This document shows positions 47,404 through 55,332 of a stretch of DNA of 64,000 nucleotides, one piece after another (the first letter of the stretch is position 1; each line of letters begins with the position of its first letter). The notes beneath the pieces are model-generated. The model was not told the DNA's origin and searched no databases. It was given only the letters and a program-made list of their open reading frames with translations. The position numbers and the translations under genes are program-made. Origin of the DNA: Clostridiales bacterium COT073_COT-073 (GTDB lineage: Bacteria > Bacillota > Clostridia > Lachnospirales > Vallitaleaceae); contig RQYD01000006.1 in assembly GCA_003858485.1 (NCBI GenBank), forward strand, positions 1-64,000. The letters run 5' to 3'.

Positions 47404-48183
47404 TTACCGTTTTAATGTTACCACATTGGTTCCATTATAATTCAATTCATACTCAACAATTTGAATGCTGGCCTGACCGGATGCCTGTCCTTCAAAAATC
47501 GGCGTAGCCGGAATCTCATAAATAATAAAATCTGCTGAGTGAATGTTTTGCTTTGTCCTCGGCAAACTGACAGCCGAAGCCTCATCTGGAGTAAAATAAT
47601 AAAATTTTCCGCTCTTATCAAGCCGGTAATTTCCGTCCAAACGACTTTCTCCACTAAACCGAAGCCCGTTTTCATTTTTCTCTACCAATGTCATGCCATA
47701 AAAGCGGCTGCCAACTTTGGCTTTGCTTGGATTCAAAGGATTTTCCAAATAAATGGGCGGCTCCTTTGCATCAATCTTTTGAATAATGGTATCTTCTTCC
47801 TGAACCAAAATGGTAATTTCTGTTTCCGCTACATGCCAACCTGCCACCCATCCGGTTTTATTGGGTTGATATTCGATCTGATACCATATTCTATGTTTAG
47901 AGTCTAAAGTAGTATCCAGTACCGTAAATTTTGCTTCTTTCGGTACCCGTTGCAAAAAGCTGCCATCCTCATCCGGCTCTGTCCGAACATTAAGTCCCTC
48001 TGATAAAACACTGATATAGGCCACACTGACAATCCTGTCTTCAAATTTCGGCTTTTCCGGTACCACCACTTTAACTTCTTCTTCCTTTAAACTATCTTTA
48101 ATCTGCTCTTTTGCATCACTTAGTGCACCGCATGAAGCCAGCAGCATCATACTAATCCCGATCGTCAACAATCGCTTCTTCAA
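47404..48183 (-). CDS. Lipoprotein with bacterial SH3 domain
   Basis: 259 residues. Signal KKRLLTIGISMMLLASC with the lipobox ending at Cys18, then a Glu/Lys-rich linker. Bacterial SH3 domain about 55-125 (LNVRTEPDEDGSFLQRVP, WYQIEYQPNKTGWVAGWHV), of the kind that binds peptidoglycan peptides. The C-terminal half (about 140-259) is beta-rich and unrecognised. It lies between the PilZ gene and the GGDEF-EAL pair on the same strand, 134 bases before the next start, so it may link envelope state to the cyclic-di-GMP proteins (inference). Confidence 0.85.
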   Translation of the reverse strand: MKKRLLTIGISMMLLASCGALSDAKEQIKDSLKEEEVKVVVPEKPKFEDRIVSVAYISVLSEGLNVRTEPDEDGSFLQRVPKEAKFTVLDTTLDSKHRIWYQIEYQPNKTGWVAGWHVAETEITILVQEEDTIIQKIDAKEPPIYLENPLNPSKAKVGSRFYGMTLVEKNENGLRFSGESRLDGNYRLDKSGKFYYFTPDEASAVSLPRTKQNIHSADFIIYEIPATPIFEGQASGQASIQIVEYELNYNGTNVVTLKR

Positions 48184-48252
48184 ATTGTCCTCCTTTCAGC
48201 CATGTCAGAATAATTTAGCTTTTCCTCGAAGTCTTATAGCTGAATGTTTGAT

Positions 48253-48645
48253 TTACATTTTCCGGCGGGATTCCCAGATATCTCGGACCATTCTTTTCTT
48301 AACAAATCCATTGATCAAATGCTGACCATGCCGGGATATTTCCAAAAATTGAGCCGCTGCCACATAGATGCCCGGTTCTTCTTCTTTGCAGCGCAGAATC
48401 TTAGCTCTTGTATCAATAATATGTCCCTCTACTCGCATGCGAAAATTCATCACCAAGCCTATCATCAACTCCTGACGGCTCCAAAATTTCAAGCCTCCGG
48501 CCGAGATATCTTCAATTCGAATTGGAATAGGAAAATCCAGGTTTAAGCTCTTTACTTCCCTATCCATGGAAATAATGATGCAAATCACATCATCATTCAT
48601 ATCAACCTTAACTCTTTCTTGACTTCTAATCCGATCCCCTAACAT
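48253..48645 (-). CDS. PilZ domain protein, probable cyclic-di-GMP receptor
   Basis: 130 residues, single PilZ domain without a YcgR N-terminal domain. The cyclic-di-GMP motifs are present: RSQER (RxxxR, residues 7-11) and, further on, IEDISAGGLKFWS (DxSxxG, about 45-57). Cytosolic. First gene of the group PilZ, SH3 lipoprotein, two GGDEF-EAL proteins. No flagellar genes are near, so its output is more likely envelope or polysaccharide than motility (inference). Confidence 0.85.
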   Translation of the reverse strand: MLGDRIRSQERVKVDMNDDVICIIISMDREVKSLNLDFPIPIRIEDISAGGLKFWSRQELMIGLVMNFRMRVEGHIIDTRAKILRCKEEEPGIYVAAAQFLEISRHGQHLINGFVKKRMVRDIWESRRKM

Positions 48646-48734
48646 CTCTTATCTCCTCATTCACAAATAGTCCTTCATCGTTTTTTACAATCCTTTGATT
48701 TCCGCCTTTAAAAATTACATATTTCTGTTAGCCT

Positions 48735-49916
48735 TTATATTAAACGATTTTTCTCCAAAGATAATTCAAAAATCTCCCGAACAATTTCCCGGGTCAATTT
48801 TATATAATTTCCCCGTAAAATTACTTTATCTGTCAATTCTTTGATGTCGTCCTCTTTGCCGCCTATTTCTTCTAATGTTATCGGCAAATTCAGTTCTTTT
48901 AAATAGCTTAAAAATGATTTTATTCCACTTAAAGCTGTGTTTTTTATATCCTCCGGTTCAAACGGAACATCCCACACATTAATCGCCAGCTCAACCAAAG
49001 AAGTGATATCTTCATTATGCTCTAAAGCATAGCGCATCCAGGCCGGAAATACTACCGCCAAAGTCGCGCCATGGGCTGTTCCATAAAAGGAAGACAGTTC
49101 ATGCCCCAAGCTGTGAGAGCCCCAGTCCTGTTTGCGTCCCACGCCTAAAATACCGCTGTGCGCCATTGTACCGGCCCACATCAAATTGGCTCTGGCACCA
49201 TAATCACGTGGATTTTCCAGCACGATTCGGGCATTCATAATGATCGAAGCCAGTACCGATTCACACAGACCACTGGTCAGGTCAACATCTTCGGTATAGC
49301 TGAAGTAACGTTCCAAAATATGCGACATCATATCCATCACACCGTAAAAAGTTTGTTCCTTCGGCAAAGTCATGGTCAGCATCGGATTTAAAATCGAAAA
49401 TACCGGCCGAACTATATCGCCGCCGCTGCCCCGTTTTTCCATGGTTGATTTTTTGGTAATAACTGTACTTGATGAGCCTTCACTGCCGGAAGCCGCAATC
49501 GTTAAAATGGTCCCCAGCGGCAATGCCTGTTTCATTTCGGCTTTGCCACAGTAAAAATCCCAAAAGTCACCATCATAAACTGCTCCGGCCGCAATTGCCT
49601 TGGCTGTGTCAATGACCGAACCGCCGCCCATGGCCACAATGAAATCAATGCCATAATCCCGGACCTTTTCGATTCCCTCGTAAACCTTATCATCCCCGGG
49701 GTTGGGCTCGACTCCGCCCAGCTCGATATAATCCAGTTTTGCTTCCTCAAAATACCGCTTCACCCTGGCCAGCAGCCCTGATTGCAGAGCCGACTTTCCA
49801 CCATAAAGCAGCAACACTCTGGTGGCTCCATATTCCCTGGCCAAACTGGCCACTTTCTTTTCACTGTCTTTTCCAAAAATAAATTTGGTGGGAGAATAAA
49901 AAATAAAATTATTCAT
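48735..49916 (-). CDS. Iron-containing alcohol dehydrogenase (butanol dehydrogenase/YqhD type)
   Basis: 393 residues. NAD(P)H-dependent group III alcohol dehydrogenase. Nucleotide-binding GGGSVIDTAKAIAAG (about 96-110), GGVEPNPGDDKVYEG, metal ligands in VMDMMSHILERYF (Asp and His), SHSLGHELSSFYGTAHGATL (two His). The sequence resembles YqhD/BdhA, which reduce aldehydes; a role in fermentation or aldehyde removal fits an anaerobe. ATG at 49916 overlaps the stop of the isomerase-like gene by four bases (ATGA), suggesting a two-gene operon that joins sugar handling to aldehyde reduction. Confidence 0.93.
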   Translation of the reverse strand: MNNFIFYSPTKFIFGKDSEKKVASLAREYGATRVLLLYGGKSALQSGLLARVKRYFEEAKLDYIELGGVEPNPGDDKVYEGIEKVRDYGIDFIVAMGGGSVIDTAKAIAAGAVYDGDFWDFYCGKAEMKQALPLGTILTIAASGSEGSSSTVITKKSTMEKRGSGGDIVRPVFSILNPMLTMTLPKEQTFYGVMDMMSHILERYFSYTEDVDLTSGLCESVLASIIMNARIVLENPRDYGARANLMWAGTMAHSGILGVGRKQDWGSHSLGHELSSFYGTAHGATLAVVFPAWMRYALEHNEDITSLVELAINVWDVPFEPEDIKNTALSGIKSFLSYLKELNLPITLEEIGGKEDDIKELTDKVILRGNYIKLTREIVREIFELSLEKNRLI

Positions 49917-50749
49917 ATGCTTAGCCTTTCTCTTAAAAACTCAACTGCTGCCGTAATGTCCTGTATCGGATTTTCGCCGGTTTCCCGCTCAATTGTCAGA
50001 TATCCATTATAACCTATCTTCCGCAAATTATCAATCCATCCGGTAAAATCAACCTTACCCTGACCCAACGGTTTTTCTGCAAAAGAGGGATTGGTAATAA
50101 TCACCTCCGCTGACGGATTGTAAATATTTTCCGGATCAGTATCATAGAGCTTGATCCCGTCCTTGGCATGGGTGTGTACAATATAATCTTTAAGAGTCAG
50201 TACCCCGGCTACCGGATCATCACCGGTTACCATCACAAAATTAGCCGGATCAAAGTTAACTGCCACTCCTTTTGAGCCTAAGGTATCCAAAAAACGTTTC
50301 AGGGTAATGGCTTTTTCCGGGCCAGTTTCAACCGCAAAATGGGCCTGCATCGAGTCCGCGTATTCTGCCAGCTGATAGCAAGCCTGATGCATGGTATGAA
50401 AGCGTTCACTATTTATATCTTCCGGCACAATGCCAATATGAGTGGTCACAATGTTGGTCCCCAGTTCTTTGGCTAAATCCAGGATGGCTTTGGATTTTTC
50501 AATTTTGGCCGGATTTTGGCTTTTATCCATAAAGCCTCCGCCTAAATCTCCGCATAAAGCAGAAATGGTCAGTCCACTATCAGCCACTGCCTTTTTAAAT
50601 TCTTTCAGCGCCTGTCCCTTTAATCTCTCCGGACTTAATTCGCCGGTAGTGGCATAGACCTGAATGCCTTCAACTCCTATTTTTTTTGCTATGGCCAGCG
50701 ATTCATATACCGGTTTGTGAAATGACTCCAGTAAAACTCCAATTTTCAT
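49913..50749 (-). CDS. Sugar phosphate isomerase/epimerase-like TIM barrel protein
   Basis: 278 residues from the ATG at 50749 with AGGAG six bases upstream; a frame to 50785 is less likely. Xylose-isomerase-like TIM barrel (AP endonuclease family 2 fold): MKIGVLLESFHKPVYESL, GVEGIQVYATTGELSP, VTTHIGIVPE, HFAVETGPE (Glu metal ligand), VNFDPANFVM, IVHTHAKDGIKLY, YNGYLTIERETGENP (last Glu). The metal-binding Glu/Asp/His pattern is intact, so an enzyme is expected; the sugar is unknown. First in an operon with Fe-alcohol dehydrogenase. Confidence 0.88.
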   Translation of the reverse strand: MKIGVLLESFHKPVYESLAIAKKIGVEGIQVYATTGELSPERLKGQALKEFKKAVADSGLTISALCGDLGGGFMDKSQNPAKIEKSKAILDLAKELGTNIVTTHIGIVPEDINSERFHTMHQACYQLAEYADSMQAHFAVETGPEKAITLKRFLDTLGSKGVAVNFDPANFVMVTGDDPVAGVLTLKDYIVHTHAKDGIKLYDTDPENIYNPSAEVIITNPSFAEKPLGQGKVDFTGWIDNLRKIGYNGYLTIERETGENPIQDITAAVEFLRERLSI

Positions 50750-50823
50750 TTTCGGCTCCTTTCCGTCCTTTAAGCTCACTCCCATTCAATCAGAATGGTT
50801 TTATTTTAAATTTGTATGAATGT

Positions 50824-50858
50824 CAGAAAAGGATATCAGCAAGTGATATCCTTTTCTG
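50824..50858 (-). terminator. Long hairpin downstream of ppdK
   Basis: Perfect 14-bp stem CAGAAAAGGATATC / GATATCCTTTTCTG with a seven-base loop. T residues are inside the stem, not after it. It ends the ppdK transcript or shields the leader of the next operon. Confidence 0.65.
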
Positions 50859-50878
50859 GTAAAGCTAATGCTTATTTA

Positions 50879-50938
50879 CTCAACTTTCCTACAGTCTTTT
50901 TGAGCTCTATCCCACTCCAAGGAGTCTGGGAAAGTTGA
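50879..50938. repeat. Interspersed repeat, member F (short form)
   Basis: Left end CTCAACTTTCC-TACAGTCTTTTTGA and right end GGGAAAGTTGA are inverted repeats of each other over about ten bases; inside is ACTCC-AA-GGAGT. It matches both ends of the 54964-55195 element but lacks the internal triloop hairpins. The right end touches the stop codon of ppdK. Confidence 0.75.
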
Positions 50939-50939
50939 T

Positions 50940-53567
50940 TTACTTATTATTCAATGCCGCCTGTGCCGCTGCAAGTCTGGCAATCGGCACCCGGAATGGC
51001 GAACAGGATACATAGGTAAGTCCCACTCTATGGCAGAACTCAACCGAAGATGGATCTCCACCATGCTCACCACAAATACCTAATTTGATATTCGGGCGGG
51101 TTGCTTTACCTTTTTCAACGGACATCTTAACTAATTGACCAACACCATTTTGGTCAAGACGAGCAAATGGATCTGATTCGTAAATCTTGCTCTTATAATA
51201 AGCATCCAAGAACTTACCGGCATCATCACGTGAGAAACCGAAAGTCATTTGAGTCAGGTCATTGGTTCCAAAGGAGAAGAATTCCGCTTCTTCTGCAATT
51301 TCATCAGCCAGCAGCGCTGCTCTTGGGATCTCGATCATGGTACCGATATGGTATTGGATATCTGATCCTTTTTCCTTCTTCACAGCTTCTGCGGTTTCTA
51401 CTACAATATCTTTTACAAATTTCAATTCTTTCTTTTCGCCTACTAAAGGAATCATGATCTCCGGTACAATGTCATATCCCTTTTCATTCTTGACTTCGAT
51501 TGCTGCTTCCATAACCGCTCTGGTTTGCATTCTGGCAATTTCCGGATAGGTTACTGCCAAACGGCAGCCACGATGTCCCATCATTGGGTTAAATTCATGT
51601 AAGCCGGCAATGGTATTCTTAACATGCTCTACAGTTAAGTTCATGTCCTTAGCGAGAGCAGCAATATCTTCTTCAGAAGTCGGAACGAATTCATGTAATG
51701 GCGGATCCAGGTAACGGACGGTCATTGGCATACCTTCAAGTACTTCAAACATTGCCTTAAAGTCTGCCTTTTGGAATTCCAAAAGCTCAGCTAAAGCCGC
51801 TTCTCTGCCTTCCACAGTATCGGAAAGAATCATCTTACGGATCTTTGGAATCCGATCCGCTTCAAAGAACATGTGCTCTGTCCGGCAAAGACCGATACCT
51901 TCTGCTCCTAATTTAACTGCGTTTTTCGCATCTTCCGGAGTATCGGCATTGGTTCTGACACGCAGGGTCCGGTATTCATCCGCCCAGTTCATAATTCTTT
52001 CAAAGTTACCACCAATGGTAGCTTCTTCGGTTTCGATATCTCCCAGATATACTTTACCGGTGCTGCCATCCAAGGAGATATAATCACCCTTCTTCACAAC
52101 GTGACCGGCTAACTCAAAGAATCCTTCTTCTTCATTGATCTTTAATTCACCCAGACCGGATACACAAGCAGTACCCATACCACGGGCAACCACTGCTGCG
52201 TGAGAGGTCATACCGCCACGGGCAGTCAGAATACCTTGGGCTGCATGCATACCTTCAATGTCTTCCGGAGAGGTTTCCAAACGAACCAAGATTACTCTTT
52301 CGCCTCTTTCAACATGAGCATTTTTGGCATCGTCAGCCGTAAAGTAAACTTTACCGGCAGCTGCACCCGGAGATGCCGGAAGAGCTTGTCCGATTACCTG
52401 ACCGGCTTTTAATGCTGCAGCATTGAAAGTTGGATGTAATAATTGGTCAAGTGACTTGGCATCGATCCGCAGAACTGCTTCTGCCGGAGTGATCATGCCT
52501 TCATCTACTAAATCACAAGCGATTTGCAGAGCCGCCGGAGCTGTTCTCTTACCGCTTCTGGTTTGTAAGAAATATAATTTTCTATCTTCAATGGTGAATT
52601 CCATATCCTGCATATCCTTGTAGTGATTTTCAAGGTGTTTTGCAATTCTCATAAATTCAGCATATGCTTCCGGCATATCTTCTTCTAAGTGGCTGATCGG
52701 CTGAGGAGTACGAATACCAGCCACTACATCTTCACCTTGGGCATTGATCAGATATTCACCATAAATTTTATTTTCACCGGTTGATGGGTTACGAGTAAAG
52801 GCAACACCGGTACCGGAAGTCTCACCCATATTACCAAATACCATGGCTTGAACGTTTACTGCGGTACCCCAATCACCAGGGATATCGTTCATCCGGCGGT
52901 ATACGATAGCACGTGGGTTGTCCCAGGAACGGAATACAGCTTTTACTGCCTCCATTAATTGTACTTTCGGATCTTGCGGGAAGTCTTCACCCATCTTATT
53001 TTTATAGATTTCTTTATACTTAGCAATAATTTCTTTTAAGTCATCAGCAGTCAGTTCGGTGTCTAATTTAACACCCTTTTCTTCTTTTACTTCATCTAAA
53101 ATGCCTTCAAAGAAAGTTTTGCTCATTTCCATAACAACGTCCGAGAACATTTGGATGAAACGACGATAAGAATCATATGCAAAACGAGGATTTCCGGTCT
53201 TTCTGGCAAAACCTTCTACAGCCACATCATTTAAACCAAGGTTTAAGATGGTATCCATCATACCAGGCATAGATGCTCTGGCACCGGAACGAACCGAAAC
53301 CAATAAAGGCTCTTCGGTATCACCAAATTTCTTTCCTTGAATTTCTTCTAATTTCTTTAAAGATTCGAAAATTTCCGCTTGGATCTCATCTGTTACTTTT
53401 TTACCTTGATTGTAATAATCAATACAAGCTTCGGTTGTAACAGTAAAACCTTGTGGAATCGGTAATCCTAACTTTGTCATTTCGGCAAGGTTAGATCCTT
53501 TACCGCCAAGCAGATTTTTCATGCTGGCATCGCCTTCGCTAAACATATAAACGAATTTTTTGCTCAT
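50940..53567 (-). CDS. ppdK: Pyruvate, phosphate dikinase
   Basis: 875 residues, full length. Interconverts pyruvate + ATP + Pi and PEP + AMP + PPi, a glycolytic or gluconeogenic step in many clostridia. N-terminal nucleotide-binding domain (KFVYMFSEGDASMKNLLGGKG, VRSGARASMPGMMDTILNLG), catalytic His in the swivelling domain GGMTSHAAVVARGMGTACVSG (about 455), PEP-binding barrel with GLCRTEHMF, PMMGHRGCRLA, SFGTNDLTQMTFGFSRDD and CGEHGGDP. RBS AGGAGG with seven bases to the ATG. Monocistronic; a T-loop for a regulatory protein is normal but no PPDK regulatory protein gene is in the window. Confidence 0.98.
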   Translation of the reverse strand: MSKKFVYMFSEGDASMKNLLGGKGSNLAEMTKLGLPIPQGFTVTTEACIDYYNQGKKVTDEIQAEIFESLKKLEEIQGKKFGDTEEPLLVSVRSGARASMPGMMDTILNLGLNDVAVEGFARKTGNPRFAYDSYRRFIQMFSDVVMEMSKTFFEGILDEVKEEKGVKLDTELTADDLKEIIAKYKEIYKNKMGEDFPQDPKVQLMEAVKAVFRSWDNPRAIVYRRMNDIPGDWGTAVNVQAMVFGNMGETSGTGVAFTRNPSTGENKIYGEYLINAQGEDVVAGIRTPQPISHLEEDMPEAYAEFMRIAKHLENHYKDMQDMEFTIEDRKLYFLQTRSGKRTAPAALQIACDLVDEGMITPAEAVLRIDAKSLDQLLHPTFNAAALKAGQVIGQALPASPGAAAGKVYFTADDAKNAHVERGERVILVRLETSPEDIEGMHAAQGILTARGGMTSHAAVVARGMGTACVSGLGELKINEEEGFFELAGHVVKKGDYISLDGSTGKVYLGDIETEEATIGGNFERIMNWADEYRTLRVRTNADTPEDAKNAVKLGAEGIGLCRTEHMFFEADRIPKIRKMILSDTVEGREAALAELLEFQKADFKAMFEVLEGMPMTVRYLDPPLHEFVPTSEEDIAALAKDMNLTVEHVKNTIAGLHEFNPMMGHRGCRLAVTYPEIARMQTRAVMEAAIEVKNEKGYDIVPEIMIPLVGEKKELKFVKDIVVETAEAVKKEKGSDIQYHIGTMIEIPRAALLADEIAEEAEFFSFGTNDLTQMTFGFSRDDAGKFLDAYYKSKIYESDPFARLDQNGVGQLVKMSVEKGKATRPNIKLGICGEHGGDPSSVEFCHRVGLTYVSCSPFRVPIARLAAAQAALNNK

Positions 53568-53628
53568 GTGTTTTCCTCCTAATTCATTTTATACCGGCAG
53601 CTTTTTTAGCCGCCTAATCAACAGCTCA

Positions 53629-53634
53629 ATTATA
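53629..53634 (-). promoter_or_regulatory. -10 element of ppdK
   Basis: TATAAT on the minus strand, 62 bases before the ATG. The -35 at 17 bases is poor (TTTCTA). A hairpin GGCGGCT/AGCTGCC lies in the leader. Confidence 0.5.
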
Positions 53635-53682
53635 ACACAAGTCGGTCGGTTTAGAAAGGAGAATTTTTAGAATGAATTTCAT

Positions 53683-53713
53683 AAAAAAAACCACTTTTTT
53701 GTGTGGTTTTTTT
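53683..53713. terminator. Bidirectional terminator between ppdK leader and mutM end
   Basis: A eight-base A-tract and CCAC pair with GTGG and a T-tract around TTTTTTGT. It ends transcripts arriving from mutM. Confidence 0.8.
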
Positions 53714-53784
53714 ATTATTTCACCAAATTTCAACACCCATACATTTTTAGTTTTATGGTTTTTGTTAATTTCTAAATGCAGATT

Positions 53785-53915
53785 TTACTTTTTTCGTTTA
53801 ATCATGGTATGTCTAAATTTTTCCAACATTTGCTTTAACATAAGCTGGCCATCTTCACCTTCAGATATTTTTTTGATGTCCACCCATTTTTTGTCTTACT
53901 AAATTTCAGCTCCAT
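53785..53915 (-). pseudogene. Small reading frame behind mutM that needs a -1 shift
   Basis: An ATG at 53915 opens MELKFSKTKNG; this frame ends after 26 residues. In the -1 frame a protein-like tail (VDIKKISEGEDGQLMLKQ at its start, ending KFRHTMIKRKK) runs to a stop at 53785. The two meet at A-AAA-AAT, which has the form of a -1 slippery heptamer, so this is a programmed shift, a broken gene or chance. RBS is weak. I recognise no family. Confidence 0.3.
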
Positions 53916-53925
53916 ATACTGCTCT

Positions 53926-54771
53926 TTATTTTTGACAATGCCTGCAAAAATGGGTGCCACGGCCAGCCACTTTAGTTTTTTCGATCGGGCTGTCGCAGTG
54001 ACGACAAGGCTGACCGGTCCGGCCATAAACATAGGCTTCATCCAGATAATCGCCCTTTTGGCCAATCGCATTGACATAATCTTTCCGGCTGGAACCGCCC
54101 AGTTCAATGGAATAGGCTAAAACTTTTTTAATATTGGCACAAAGCGCTTTCACTTCCTTAGGTTTCAAACTGCCCGCTGACCGGCTGGGCAAAATCCCCG
54201 ATAAAAATAAACTCTCATCGGCATAGATATTCCCCACTCCGGCCACCACCTTTTGTTCTAAAATCACTGCCTTAATTGGTGCCATCTGCCGTCGTTTTAA
54301 CTTCTCTGCAAAATATTTTTCATTAAAAGCCTCCATCAGTGGCTCCGGTCCCATTTCTTTTAAAAATTTCAATTCCCAGACTTCCTCAGCCGGCATCAAC
54401 TTGATCCAGCCAAATTTCCGCTGGTCATTAAAATATAAATGGCTGCCGTCAGTAAAGGCAAAAATAATATGAGTAAAACGGCCCGGCATTTGCTCCGGAA
54501 TCTTATCCCTCATCTCCGGACTGACAAAAATCAATTGTCCGGTCATTTTCAGATGAATGACCAGCGAATAACCAGTATTTAAATCAATTATAATCGCCTT
54601 GCCCCGGCGGCTTACTTGCCGCACCTGGCTGCCCAGCAAATGCATATTGACCAGATCCGGGTCATTGGGAAAAAGTTTGGGGGTATCACAAGAAACTGCC
54701 GCAAATTGAAGATTTGGCAAATATTTATTTAAACCGGCAGCTATGGTTTGGACTTCGGGTAATTCAGGCAT
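53926..54771 (-). CDS. mutM: Formamidopyrimidine-DNA glycosylase
   Basis: 281 residues from the ATG at 54771 (GAAAGGA upstream), giving MPELPEVQT with the catalytic Pro2 and Glu3 after Met removal; the frame to 54804 would bury them, so it is rejected. Removes 8-oxoguanine and fapy lesions. GYSLVIHLKMTGQLIF includes the conserved Lys (near 58), VAGVGNIYADESLF carries the Asn of the helix-two-turn-helix, and the C-terminal zinc finger has four Cys (YGRTGQPCRHC and THFCRHCQK). Complete, monocistronic. Confidence 0.96.
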   Translation of the reverse strand: MPELPEVQTIAAGLNKYLPNLQFAAVSCDTPKLFPNDPDLVNMHLLGSQVRQVSRRGKAIIIDLNTGYSLVIHLKMTGQLIFVSPEMRDKIPEQMPGRFTHIIFAFTDGSHLYFNDQRKFGWIKLMPAEEVWELKFLKEMGPEPLMEAFNEKYFAEKLKRRQMAPIKAVILEQKVVAGVGNIYADESLFLSGILPSRSAGSLKPKEVKALCANIKKVLAYSIELGGSSRKDYVNAIGQKGDYLDEAYVYGRTGQPCRHCDSPIEKTKVAGRGTHFCRHCQK

Positions 54772-54963
54772 ATTCTGATCCTTTCTGTCATCAGCAAATG
54801 GCATTTTCTAAAATCATACTGCTGTCAGTATACCATAGATGCAGAAAAGGAGAAAGAATTTCTTTTGCTTAAACATTCGGCGTTTTAAACTTGGAGAAGA
54901 ATTGGAAGAAAATCCATAGACAGGAAATAGCACTCAAAAACAAAAAACATAAATTAAGTTATT

Positions 54964-55195
54964 AACTCAATTTTCCCTCGTTCCCTAGAACCGTCTTTTT
55001 TATGGCGTGTGCCGCGGAAGCATCTTTTCGCAGAAAAGTGCGAAAGCGGTGTGCCACCGCAAGCAACCTTACGAAGTAAGTTGTGAAAGTATGTGCCGCG
55101 ACAGCGTTTACGAAGTAAATCGCAAAAGTGATGGAACCATGTGCCCACTTTCCAGAGCGGGATAGGGTCAAAAAAGACTGTGGGAAAGTTGAGTT
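54964..55195. repeat. Hairpin-rich interspersed repeat, member E, with inverted ends
   Basis: Ends AACTCAATTTTCCC (54964-54977) and GGGAAAGTTGAGTT (55182-55195) are inverted copies. Triloop hairpins inside: CTTTTC-GCA-GAAAAG (55024-55038), CTTAC-GAA-GTAAG (55068-55080, extended by CAA/TTG) and GCG-TTTAC-GAA-GTAAA-CGC (55104-55123). The right 60 bases match member B on the opposite strand with a base-paired CCCGCT/AGTGGG. No open frame. This is the most complete member and looks like a small non-autonomous element. Confidence 0.8.
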
Positions 55196-55332
55196 ATTAA
55201 ATTATAATGTATTTTTTATAAAATAATTACGAAATTCCTCAACCAGCGGACGACTTTGACTTTTAAAATTGTTATACTATTTTTAGACTAGTCAAACCGC
55301 CGATAATCATCTATAATATAAGGAGAGTACGC

